Positions 1 to 6,579 of a DNA stretch of 12,560 nucleotides are shown here, one piece after another. This DNA is from Verrucomicrobiota bacterium (GTDB taxonomy: Bacteria; Verrucomicrobiota; Lentisphaeria; Oligosphaerales; Oligosphaeraceae). The stretch spans positions 1 through 12,560 of the forward strand of contig JAKLHU010000019.1 of assembly GCA_022709995.1 (NCBI GenBank), given 5' to 3'. Under the pieces are notes generated by a model. That model had not been told where the DNA came from, ran no database searches, and was given only the letters and a program-made list of their open reading frames with translations. Each line of letters opens with the position of its first letter. Position 1 is the stretch's first letter. The position numbers were made by a program, and so were the translations under genes.

Positions 1-838
1 CCCGGCGCAGCTTCTTGCCCACGGTCAGTGCCGCTTTGGCTTCGGCACTGATGGTCGGCACGCCCTTGCGGATCGACGATTCGTAGGCACCCGGCCCCTC
101 CGCGACGAACACCAGGGGCCCGTCCATCAGGAGGCTGAACTCACCCAGTTTGGTCTGTGGCAGGACGCCGTTGCGTTCTTCCTGGAAGAACCACAGCCAG
201 GTCAGGAAGTTTTCGCCGAGGGTGCCGGAGCCATCCTGCTGGTTGCGTTTCGGGTCCGGGGAGATGTTCAGGGCCGGGACGGCGGCGGGGTCGAGTTCGA
301 AGATTTCCGCGGCGAGCATGTCCGGGGTCAGGGTTATGGGTTCGAAGCCGATGGCTTTGCTGAAGTGGGCCAGGAAGATTTCCAGCTGCCGAGGCGAGGT
401 CGCGGTTGTGTAGAGCATGTTCTCGATGGTGTCGATGGCGAAATAGACGCCGGCCAGCTGGGGCGGCATTTGCGGGAGGAGGCGTTGCTGGACTTCGGTT
501 TTGATGGAGCGGCGGGCGCGGCTGCCGATTTTTTCATTGCCGGATTCCGCGATTCGGGCCAGTTCGATCATGCGGCATTCGGCGGTTAGGAGCGAGGCCG
601 GGATTTTGCGTTCGGCCTGGCGCAGGCAGAGGTGATAGAAAGCGCCGGTTTTGACGGTTGATTCCTCGATGACGTCATCGAGGAGGTGTCGTGGCGAGAC
701 CCAGCCCCAGCTCGGTTCATCGGTGACGTTGGCGAGCGGCTGGGCGGCGAATGCGGCAAAGCGTTCGATGGTGTTTTCCGGCATGGGCTCGGGCAGGCGG
801 CAGATGCGGAAGGTGATGGCGCCCTGGTCAAATGGCAT
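1..838 (-). CDS. rdgC: RdgC-like recombination-associated protein, 5' part (runs off left edge)
   Basis: The minus-strand frame is open from the ATG at 836-838 to the window edge: 279 codons, no stop, 3' end missing. The translation resembles RdgC, a protein that in Escherichia coli forms a ring-shaped dimer around DNA and modulates RecA-dependent recombination. Matching landmarks in order are a GWVSP block at residues 45-49, an ERKIP segment at 76-80, a basic stretch followed by EVQQRLLPQMP at about 115-125, and a YFAIDT segment at 132-137, corresponding to the ..LLPRAF.. and ..MMWIDT.. blocks of E. coli RdgC. E. coli RdgC is 303 residues, so most of the protein is present. The start is supported by a GAGGA ribosome site at 848-852, nine bases upstream. 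The 190-279 segment, with FLTWLWFFQEE at 211-221, is less like the proteobacterial protein. Identification is by remembered family pattern, so the family is likely and the exact role in this host is inferred. Confidence 0.78.
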   Translation of the reverse strand, partial: MPFDQGAITFRICRLPEPMPENTIERFAAFAAQPLANVTDEPSWGWVSPRHLLDDVIEESTVKTGAFYHLCLRQAERKIPASLLTAECRMIELARIAESGNEKIGSRARRSIKTEVQQRLLPQMPPQLAGVYFAIDTIENMLYTTATSPRQLEIFLAHFSKAIGFEPITLTPDMLAAEIFELDPAAVPALNISPDPKRNQQDGSGTLGENFLTWLWFFQEERNGVLPQTKLGEFSLLMDGPLVFVAEGPGAYESSIRKGVPTISAEAKAALTVGKKLRR

Positions 839-943
839 AATGGGAAATCCTCGTGCGCTGGAAAGCGGTGGTAGGAGAGGCCGACGGGCAAGCGGGCAGG
901 TGGGCGCCGCACCCCGCCGGCAGAAAAAAACAGACAACCCATA

Positions 944-972
944 AGTGTAATGCCAAAGCGCGGAATTTCCAA
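944..972 (-). promoter_or_regulatory. Candidate sigma70-type promoter for the rdgC-like gene
   Basis: On the minus strand a -35-like TTGGAA (967-972) is separated by exactly 17 bases from a -10-like TACACT (944-949). Each matches four of six consensus bases. It points at the RdgC-like gene and would give a leader of about 100 bases. It lies in one of the few AT-richer patches of the gap. This is pattern matching only. Confidence 0.35.
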
Positions 973-1209
973 GCGGCGGGTTGGAAGTGGCGGTGGTTTT
1001 GCGGAGGAAAGGCTGGTCCGGTTCCGCCCTCGGCGGCAGTCGGCGGTGAGGGTTGCGGGCGTGTCTTTGAGCGTCGCCGTCAAACCATGCCCTTGGGGTG
1101 CGGACGCCGTCTGCTCTGTCGTCGCGGTTGCGGTCGCCGCTTGTCCTGGCCCGGCGGCGTGCAGCAGGGCCGCGGGTCTTGGCGTTGGCGTCACGGCGAT
1201 ACTGCGCGA

Positions 1210-1301
1210 GATGCACTGGCCGCTGGGAACGCTGGTTGCCTGGTCTTGCCTTGTCTGTCGACGGACAGGGTCGGCAACCCGCCGGGTGCATCCTGGCCAG
1301 T
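1210..1301. repeat. Cluster of nested inverted repeats
   Basis: Four perfect inverted pairs share one axis: GATGCAC (1210-1216) with GTGCATC (1286-1292); ACTGGCC (1215-1221) with GGCCAGT (1295-1301); GGTTGCC (1234-1240) with GGCAACC (1273-1279); and CTGTC (1255-1259) with GACAG (1264-1268) around a four-base loop. The two outer pairs overlap at 1215-1216 and cannot both form fully, so alternative folds are possible. The cluster lies 71 bases downstream of the aldo/keto reductase stop. It has no T-run on either strand, so it is not a standard intrinsic terminator. It might be a processing or stability structure or a small structured RNA. Confidence 0.4.
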
Positions 1302-1372
1302 TGGGCCGCAAGGGACGGTTTGTTTTCCGGGAAGCGGTGCTGGTGTTTTTTGCGGCGGGGGGGCGTGGAGGG

Positions 1373-2377
1373 TTAGCGGTAGCGGCTGTTGTCGGTTGAC
1401 TGCCACATGTCGGGGTTGTTGCCGAAGGCGGCCTTGAGCGGTTCGGTGGCGGCATTGAGCCGGGCGATGGTTTCCGGCGTCAGGGTTCTGGTCATGGCCT
1501 TGGCGTTGGCGGCCATTTGGCCGGGGTTGCGGGCGCCGGCGATGACGGTCGCGATTCCCGGCTGGTGGATGAGCCAGGCCAGGGCCAGTTCCGCCATGGG
1601 GCAGGACAAGTCGTCGGCGATGGCGGCAATGGCCCGGATGGCGGCGAAGGTGGCTTCTTCCTGGCCGTCTTCCTGGTGGCGGGTCTGGGTCCGGCGCCGG
1701 GAGAAGTGGCGGGTGCGGCCGCGCGACTCCGGAACCGCGTCGGCATCGGCGAATTTTCCGGTGAGCAGCCCTTGGGCGATGGGAGAATAGCAGGCGACGC
1801 TGACATCGTGCTGGCGGCACAGCGGCAGGATTTCCTTTTCGACTACGCGCCAGAGCAGGTTGTAGGGGAGTTGGTTGACGGCCGGGGCGGCGACTTCGAG
1901 CAGGTCGCCCAGGTCGCCGACGCCGAAGTTGGAGACCGCGAAGGCGCGGATTTTGCCTTGCCGGCGCAAGTCGTCGCACCATTCGGTGATGGTTTTGATG
2001 GGCGTCTGGCGGTTGGGCCAGTGGAGGTAATAGACGTCGAGGTAGTCGGTGCCGAGGTTTTGGAGGCTGTTGTTGCAGGCGTCGAGGAGGTCGTTCCAGG
2101 AGTTGGCGTGCTGGGGGCTGAACTTGGAGCAGAGCACGGCTTGGCGGCGTTTGCCGGCCAGGGCCTTGGCGAGGATTTGCTCGGAGTAGCCGTTGCCGTA
2201 CATTTCCGCGGAGTCGAAGCAGTTGACGCCCTGGTCGAGGGCGGCATGGATGGCGTTGACGGCGTCTTGTTCGCTTTGCGGTCCCCAGGTGGCGTCGCCG
2301 ACGATGGCCCAGCATCCCATGGTGACGGTGGAGACTTTGATGCCGGTGCGGCCGAGTTCGCGGAAGGTGTCAGTCAT
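1373..2377 (-). CDS. Aldo/keto reductase
   Basis: This is a complete 334-residue NAD(P)H-dependent oxidoreductase of the aldo/keto reductase superfamily, a cytoplasmic (beta/alpha)8 barrel that reduces carbonyls to alcohols. The catalytic tetrad is visible: Asp55 and Tyr60 in FDSAEMYGNG, Lys85 in CSKFS and His119 in YYLHWPN. The N-terminal RELGRTGIKVS and the GCWAI segment are typical, as is the cofactor-phosphate region near VIAGARNPGQMAANAKA (278-294). An Arg-rich insert at about 218-236 fits the variable loop before the last helices. The start is the ATG at 2375-2377, with AGGA at 2387-2390 nine bases upstream. The stop is TAA at 1373-1375. It lies 142 bases downstream of the efflux permease gene on the same strand, so it could be read through from that operon, but nothing ties it to efflux. 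The substrate cannot be predicted. Confidence 0.93.
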   Translation of the reverse strand: MTDTFRELGRTGIKVSTVTMGCWAIVGDATWGPQSEQDAVNAIHAALDQGVNCFDSAEMYGNGYSEQILAKALAGKRRQAVLCSKFSPQHANSWNDLLDACNNSLQNLGTDYLDVYYLHWPNRQTPIKTITEWCDDLRRQGKIRAFAVSNFGVGDLGDLLEVAAPAVNQLPYNLLWRVVEKEILPLCRQHDVSVACYSPIAQGLLTGKFADADAVPESRGRTRHFSRRRTQTRHQEDGQEEATFAAIRAIAAIADDLSCPMAELALAWLIHQPGIATVIAGARNPGQMAANAKAMTRTLTPETIARLNAATEPLKAAFGNNPDMWQSTDNSRYR

Positions 2378-2411
2378 GGCGGTGTTTCCTGTTGGATGGC
2401 GCCGGGGCGAT

Positions 2412-2438
2412 CCGGCGCGCTCTTGGCGCCGGGTTTTT
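2412..2438 (+). terminator. Intrinsic-terminator-like hairpin read on the plus strand
   Basis: CCGGCGC (2412-2418) pairs perfectly with GCGCCGG (2426-2432) around a seven-base loop, and is followed by G and five T (2434-2438). This has the shape of a factor-independent terminator on the plus strand, although every gene nearby is on the minus strand. Read on the minus strand the A-run precedes the hairpin, so it should not stop the efflux operon transcript there. It may end an antisense transcript or be coincidental in GC-rich DNA. Confidence 0.35.
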
Positions 2439-2519
2439 CCAGCTCGCCGCCTGCCGTCGGCCGTGGCCGGTTGGGCGGCGCTCCGCAGCAGCTTCTGGCG
2501 CCGCGCGCGGCTCGGCGGC

Positions 2520-3794
2520 TCATTCGTGGCGGAGGGCTTCGATCGGGTCGAGGCGGGCGGCGCGGATGGCCGGGTAGATGCCGAAGATGATTCCGACCGA
2601 GACGCTGATGCCGAGGGACAAGGTGAGGCTGTACAGGCTCACGACGGTCGGCATTTTGACGATCTGGGTGATGATCCACGGAATCAGCAGTCCCAGGCCG
2701 ATGCCGATCAGACCGCCGGAGAAGGAGAGGACGACGGTTTCGATGAGGAACTGGGCCACGATCTGGCGTTGCTTGGCGCCGATGGCGCGCCGGATGCCGA
2801 TCTCGCGGGTTCTTTCGGTCACCGAGGCCAGCATGATGTTCATGATGCCGATGCCGCCGACCAGGAGGCTGATGCCGGCGATCGCGCCCAGCACGATGTT
2901 GAACGTCCGCTTGGTGGCTTCGGCCTGGCGGAGCAGAGCCAGCGGGACGCTGACGTTGTAGTCCTTCTTTTTGTGGAAGGTCCCCAGCATGCGTTCGACT
3001 GCTTCGGCTGTCGCCTCGACGTTTTCCTCCTTGTCGACTTCGATGATCAGCTGGTGCAGTTCGACCAGTTCGCGGATGAAGGCGCCGGATTTCATTTGGG
3101 TGAAGAAATCGCCGTAGTGTTCGCGGGCGGTGGTGATGGGTATGTAGGCGTCGGTCTGCTGGTCGGGCGTCTGCATGGAGCCTTCGGAGGCGCCTTCGCT
3201 GCGGACGATGCCGATGATTTCATAGTAGTTGGAGCCGATGCGGATGCTTTCGCCGACGATTGATTCGGTGGCCATCAGCCGTCGGGCGCCGTGTTCGGTG
3301 AGGACGGCGACGTTGCTTTTGTCGAATTCGTCTCTGGGTTTGATGACGCGTCCGGCGACGACGGGGCGGTTGACCAGGTCGAACCAGGCGTTGTTGGTGC
3401 CGACGATGCGCATGTCGAGGGTGCGTTTGCCCATCCGGCCGGTGTTCTGGATGCTTTTGACCGGGACGATTCGGGTGACGGTCGGGATGGTCTCGGCGAT
3501 GCGATTTTCGTCTTCATACAAGAGGCCATAGACGCTGATGCGGATCTGCGAGTTGGCGGCGCTTTGCTCTTCCGAAGGCTTTTGGGCGCTGACGATGATG
3601 TTACGGCTGCCGAGCTTGCGGATTTGGCCGAGGGCCTCGGCGCTGGCGCCTTCGCCGACGGCGAGCATGGCGATGACGCTGCCGACGCCGAACACCAGGC
3701 CAAGCATGGTGAGAAACGAGCGCAGCTTGTGCATCAGCAGGTTTTTGACGCCGAGCTGGATGTCGCGGAAAAATCGTCCGGGATTGATGATCAT
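2520..3794 (-). CDS. macB: MacB-type ABC transporter permease (FtsX family)
   Basis: This 424-residue inner-membrane protein has the MacB/LolC layout: a first membrane segment at about 26-46, a periplasmic MacB-like core at about 50-290, then the FtsX domain with membrane segments near 299-322, 349-375 and 388-410. [17 protein letters not shown] (324-340) is the strongly conserved loop that contacts the ATPase. The ending, [13 protein letters not shown], is typical. It would transmit ATP-driven motion to the periplasmic adaptor and outer-membrane channel (mechanotransmission). The ATG at 3792-3794 is preferred because the protein from there matches the usual family N-terminus, though no clear ribosome site precedes it. 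An upstream TTG at 3858-3860 overlaps the ATPase stop and would add 22 Pro/Ala-rich residues. In E. coli MacB the ATPase and permease are one chain; here they are separate. Gene symbol by similarity; the substrate is unknown. Confidence 0.93.
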   Translation of the reverse strand: MIINPGRFFRDIQLGVKNLLMHKLRSFLTMLGLVFGVGSVIAMLAVGEGASAEALGQIRKLGSRNIIVSAQKPSEEQSAANSQIRISVYGLLYEDENRIAETIPTVTRIVPVKSIQNTGRMGKRTLDMRIVGTNNAWFDLVNRPVVAGRVIKPRDEFDKSNVAVLTEHGARRLMATESIVGESIRIGSNYYEIIGIVRSEGASEGSMQTPDQQTDAYIPITTAREHYGDFFTQMKSGAFIRELVELHQLIIEVDKEENVEATAEAVERMLGTFHKKKDYNVSVPLALLRQAEATKRTFNIVLGAIAGISLLVGGIGIMNIMLASVTERTREIGIRRAIGAKQRQIVAQFLIETVVLSFSGGLIGIGLGLLIPWIITQIVKMPTVVSLYSLTLSLGISVSVGIIFGIYPAIRAARLDPIEALRHE

Positions 3795-3856
3795 GGTGGG
3801 AATCGGGAAGCTGGGGGCGGGAGGATGTGGTGCGGCATAAGGGGCGTCGGCGCCGT

Positions 3857-4621
3857 TCAAGGGCGGGGTGCGGCTGGGGCGGCCTTGTCGGCGTCCGGGT
3901 CGGGGCTCGGTTTGGCGGGTTGGCGATGGGTTATTTTTTGGATTTTGCCGTCGCGCATGAAGAGCTGGCTGGTGGCGTGCTGGGCGATATCCGGCTCATG
4001 CGTCACCATGATGATGGTCTTGCCTTCGCGGTTGAGTTTTTTCAGCAGTTCAATGATTTCGATGCTGGTGGCGGTATCGAGGTTTCCGGTCGGTTCGTCG
4101 GCGAGGAGGAAGACGGGGTCGTTGGAGAGGGCGCGGGCGATGGCGACGCGTTGCTGCTGGCCGCCGGACAGTTCGGCGGGGCGGTGGCGGAGGCGTCCTT
4201 CCAGGCCGACGAGGGCGGCCAGTTCGCGGGCGCGGGCTTCGCGCTGCTGGTTGTGCCAGCCGAGGTAGTACAGTGGCAGGGCGATGTTTTCCTCGACGGT
4301 CAGTTGCGGGATCAGGTTGAAGCTCTGGAAGATGAACCCCAGGTATTTCAAGCGGATGTCGCTCAGTTCGTCGTCATCCAGGGTGCTCACGTCCTGGTCG
4401 TCCAGGAAGTATTTGCCTGAGGTCGGCCGGTCCAGGCAGCCGAGCAGGTTGAGCATGGTGCTTTTACCGGAGCCGCTCGGGCCCATGATGGCCCAGAAGC
4501 TGCCTTTGGTAAAATTGGCGGTGACGCCGTCGAGGGCGCGCACTTCCGTCGAGCCCATCCGGTAGATTTTATGCAGGTCCTCGAAGCGGACGGCGTATTG
4601 GGAGGAATTGGGTTGAGACAT
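3857..4621 (-). CDS. macB: MacB/LolD-type ABC transporter ATPase
   Basis: This is a 254-residue cytoplasmic ATPase that would energise the downstream permease. All nucleotide-binding motifs are intact: Walker [10 protein letters not shown] (47-55), Q-loop Gln99 in FIFQSFNL, signature LSGGQQQR (151-158), Walker B FLLADEP (171-177), D-loop GNLD (179-182) and switch His208 in MVTHEP. The Walker A context and the GCLDRPTSG segment after it are typical of the MacB/LolD/FtsE subgroup. The C-terminal tail from about 234 is Pro/Ala/Asp-rich and probably disordered. The start is the ATG at 4619-4621: an upstream in-frame extension exists but would overlap the adaptor gene and has no family similarity. 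A GGAAG ribosome-like site lies about nine bases upstream. The gap to the adaptor stop is 26 bases, indicating co-transcription. The stop TGA at 3857-3859 overlaps a TTG. LolD-like and MacB-like ATPases cannot be separated by motifs alone; the neighbours favour MacB. Confidence 0.95.
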   Translation of the reverse strand: MSQPNSSQYAVRFEDLHKIYRMGSTEVRALDGVTANFTKGSFWAIMGPSGSGKSTMLNLLGCLDRPTSGKYFLDDQDVSTLDDDELSDIRLKYLGFIFQSFNLIPQLTVEENIALPLYYLGWHNQQREARARELAALVGLEGRLRHRPAELSGGQQQRVAIARALSNDPVFLLADEPTGNLDTATSIEIIELLKKLNREGKTIIMVTHEPDIAQHATSQLFMRDGKIQKITHRQPAKPSPDPDADKAAPAAPRP

Positions 4622-4647
4622 AGAGGCGTCTTCCGATCTGGTCCGCA

Positions 4648-6486
4648 TCACGGTTGGGCGGCGGGGGCGGGGGCGGGGGCGTTGGCGGGGGCACCGTCCT
4701 GGTTCGGGCGTTGCCGGCGCGGGGCGCCGTCCGGGCGCTGTCGGCGCGGGGTTTGCGGCTGGGCGTCGCCGCCGCCGTCCTCGCCGCCGTTGGACGGCTG
4801 GCGCTGGGCCCGCATCTTCTTGATGAATTCGGCGCGTTCCTCGTCGGTCATGTTGGCCATCTGTTCGCGGATTTTTTCGCGATCGGCGTCGGCGGCCGGG
4901 GTGTCGCCATTGCGGCGGCGGCTGCCGGCGGCCAGTCTCGACGCCTCGTTGGCGTCGGCCTGTTCGCGGGTCGGGATGTCGACGTCGGCGATTTTCTCCG
5001 CCGAGCGGACGGAGACGGCGTCCTGCAGGGGCGGGGTGATGAGGACTTCCTGGCCTTCCTCGAGTCCGCTGATGACATGCACCATCCGGTTGTTGTCGAG
5101 GCCGATGTTGATTTCCCGGCGTTCCAGGTCGTCTCCCTTCTTGGCATAGACGACGGGTTTGCCGCTGATGCGGACGACGCATTGGATGGGGACATAGAGG
5201 GCGTTTTGGTGCTGTTCGATGATGATTTCGGCTTCGCAGTTCATGCCCGACTTGAGGATGCCGTCGCCGCCTTCGATTTCGACGCTGGTGTTGTAGACTT
5301 TGAGGTCTGGGTTCATGAACATGCTCTGGGCGTCGGGAAGCGGGGCGATTTTAGTGATCTTGCCCATGAAGATCTGTCCAGGCAAAGCGTCTATGCGGAC
5401 TCGCACGGGGAGGCCGACGAAGATTTTTTTGAGGTATGTTTCATGGACTTTGATTTCGGCGATGAAGGTATCGGCGGTCGGCAGGTAGATCAGTTCCTGG
5501 CGTTCGAACACTTCCTGGCCTTCCTGGAGCGGTTCGGTGTTGCCGCGCCAGCGGTTGCCGGCGCTGGTGGCGTAGATGACGAGTCCGTCAGCCGGCGCCG
5601 TGATGGTGGATTTGGTGACTTGGTCCTTGATTTTTTCCAGCCGTGTTTTTTGCCGGTTCAGTTCCAGTTCGCGGGCGAGCAGCTGGGCTTCGGCCTGGAC
5701 GATGTTGGCGCGGGTGGAGCGGCGGATGCGTTCCAGGGCCATTTCGTCTTGGGAGACATCGCTTTCGAGCTGGGCGATTTGGCGCTTGTAGGTATATTGC
5801 TGAAGCAGCGAGACATTGTTCTGGGCCGAGATCAGGTTGAGTTCGCAGCGGCGGCAGGACAGTTCGTCGGAGCGGTATTCGGTTTCCGACAGGTATTTTT
5901 CCTCGAACAGGGTTTTGGACCATTTCAAGGTGTCTCGGGCTCGCTGCAGTTCTTCGGCGGCGAGGGTGACTTTGCTTTCCAGTTCATTGAGGGTTTTGGG
6001 GTAGTCACCGTCCTTGTATTTGATCAGGTCTTCCTTGGCGAAGCGCAGGGCCAGTTCCGCCTTGTCGACATCGGCCTTGGCCTGGTTTTTGACGACTTCC
6101 ATGTTTTCCGTGGACTGGATGAAGGCGGCGTTGGTATTTTGGACGACGATTTCCTGGTTGACGAGGTTGTCCTGCTGGGCGGAGGCGTCGAGTTCGATGA
6201 GGACGTCCCCCTTGCTCACCCGTTGGCCTTCGGGGACGATGAAGAGGATGGCGTTGCGGCCTTCGACCTGGCTTTTGATGACGATTTGTTCTCGCGGCTT
6301 GATGCTTCCGGCTTCGGTCAGGTTGATGACCAGGGATCCTTTTTCGACTTTGGCGAAGATGCGGCTTTGCTGTTCCGCGGTCAGGGGTTGGGGGCGTTGC
6401 CAGTACCACCAGCCGGCGGCGGCGACGATCGCCAGGAAGAGCAGCCAGCGGAGCAGGGTCTTGAAAAAGGAGCCTTTCGAAGCCAT
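4648..6486 (-). CDS. macA: MacA/HlyD-family periplasmic adaptor of ABC efflux pump
   Basis: This 612-residue membrane-fusion protein would join the inner-membrane MacB-type pair to the outer-membrane channel. A membrane anchor occupies about 11-29, after a short basic cytoplasmic start. The first lipoyl-like half-motif is at 76-100 (ending KGDVLIELD). A long alpha-helical hairpin spans about 101-290, the second lipoyl half follows (TITAPADGLVIYA, 294-306), and then beta-barrel and membrane-proximal domains to about 495. MacA-type adaptors are usually under 400 residues. The excess comes from a longer hairpin and a roughly 110-residue C-terminal tail that is charged, then Pro/Arg/Gln/Ala-rich, with a repeated PRRQRP at 580-585 and 589-594. 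A CRRC pair (211-214) sits in the helical hairpin, unusual for this family. The start is the ATG at 6484-6486 with a weak AAAGG site upstream. The outer-membrane factor gene ends 93 bases before it. Gene symbol by similarity. Confidence 0.92.
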   Translation of the reverse strand: MASKGSFFKTLLRWLLFLAIVAAAGWWYWQRPQPLTAEQQSRIFAKVEKGSLVINLTEAGSIKPREQIVIKSQVEGRNAILFIVPEGQRVSKGDVLIELDASAQQDNLVNQEIVVQNTNAAFIQSTENMEVVKNQAKADVDKAELALRFAKEDLIKYKDGDYPKTLNELESKVTLAAEELQRARDTLKWSKTLFEEKYLSETEYRSDELSCRRCELNLISAQNNVSLLQQYTYKRQIAQLESDVSQDEMALERIRRSTRANIVQAEAQLLARELELNRQKTRLEKIKDQVTKSTITAPADGLVIYATSAGNRWRGNTEPLQEGQEVFERQELIYLPTADTFIAEIKVHETYLKKIFVGLPVRVRIDALPGQIFMGKITKIAPLPDAQSMFMNPDLKVYNTSVEIEGGDGILKSGMNCEAEIIIEQHQNALYVPIQCVVRISGKPVVYAKKGDDLERREINIGLDNNRMVHVISGLEEGQEVLITPPLQDAVSVRSAEKIADVDIPTREQADANEASRLAAGSRRRNGDTPAADADREKIREQMANMTDEERAEFIKKMRAQRQPSNGGEDGGGDAQPQTPRRQRPDGAPRRQRPNQDGAPANAPAPAPAAQP

Positions 6487-6558
6487 GAGGGATAGCCTTT
6501 CTTGCGCGCGTGAGCGGGTGATGGCGGGTGAAGGTCGGCGGGGTGGGCGCGGGAACGC

Positions 6559-6572
6559 CCGGCGGCCGCCGG
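6559..6572. repeat. 14-base perfect palindrome between the efflux genes
   Basis: CCGGCGGCCGCCGG is perfectly self-complementary and can fold as a CCGGC stem with a four-base loop. It lies seven bases after the stop of the outer-membrane factor and upstream of the adaptor gene. There is no T-run, so it should not terminate the operon efficiently. It could protect the 3' end of the first cistron's message or tune relative expression, but in GC-rich DNA chance is also possible. Confidence 0.35.
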
Positions 6573-6579
6573 CTGTGGT

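Larger units (their letters stand above)
839..1372. other. 534-base gap without a convincing gene
   Basis: Open frames cross this stretch on both strands, but none gives a protein with recognisable motifs. The translations are rich in Gly/Arg/Cys/Val on the plus strand or Pro/Arg/Thr on the minus strand, which is typical of chance frames in GC-rich DNA. None has a convincing ribosome site, and the long ones run into neighbouring genes in another frame. What the gap does hold is a candidate promoter (944-972), a seven-T run in the transcribed minus strand just downstream of it (924-930 read on minus), and a cluster of inverted repeats at 1210-1301. No tRNA or other known RNA was recognised. 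Confidence 0.6.

Noticed and set aside
950..1399. A 149-codon plus-strand frame in the gene-free gap
   Set aside because: Composition is Arg/Gly/Val/Cys-rich, no domain is recognisable, and there is no promoter or ribosome site upstream on that strand.
586..1455. A 289-codon minus-strand frame covering the gap before rdgC
   Set aside because: The translation is Pro/Arg/Thr-rich with no motif, and it overlaps both real genes out of frame. There is no ribosome site.
4622..5182. N-terminal extension of the ATPase frame
   Set aside because: It would overlap most of the adaptor's C-terminal coding region and is Arg/Pro/Gly-rich without similarity. The ATG at 4621 gives a standard-length ATPase.
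4654..6495. A 613-codon plus-strand open frame
   Set aside because: It mirrors the adaptor gene exactly, and its Phe/Asp/Val-rich translation is that gene read backwards. The minus-strand protein has clear domain motifs.
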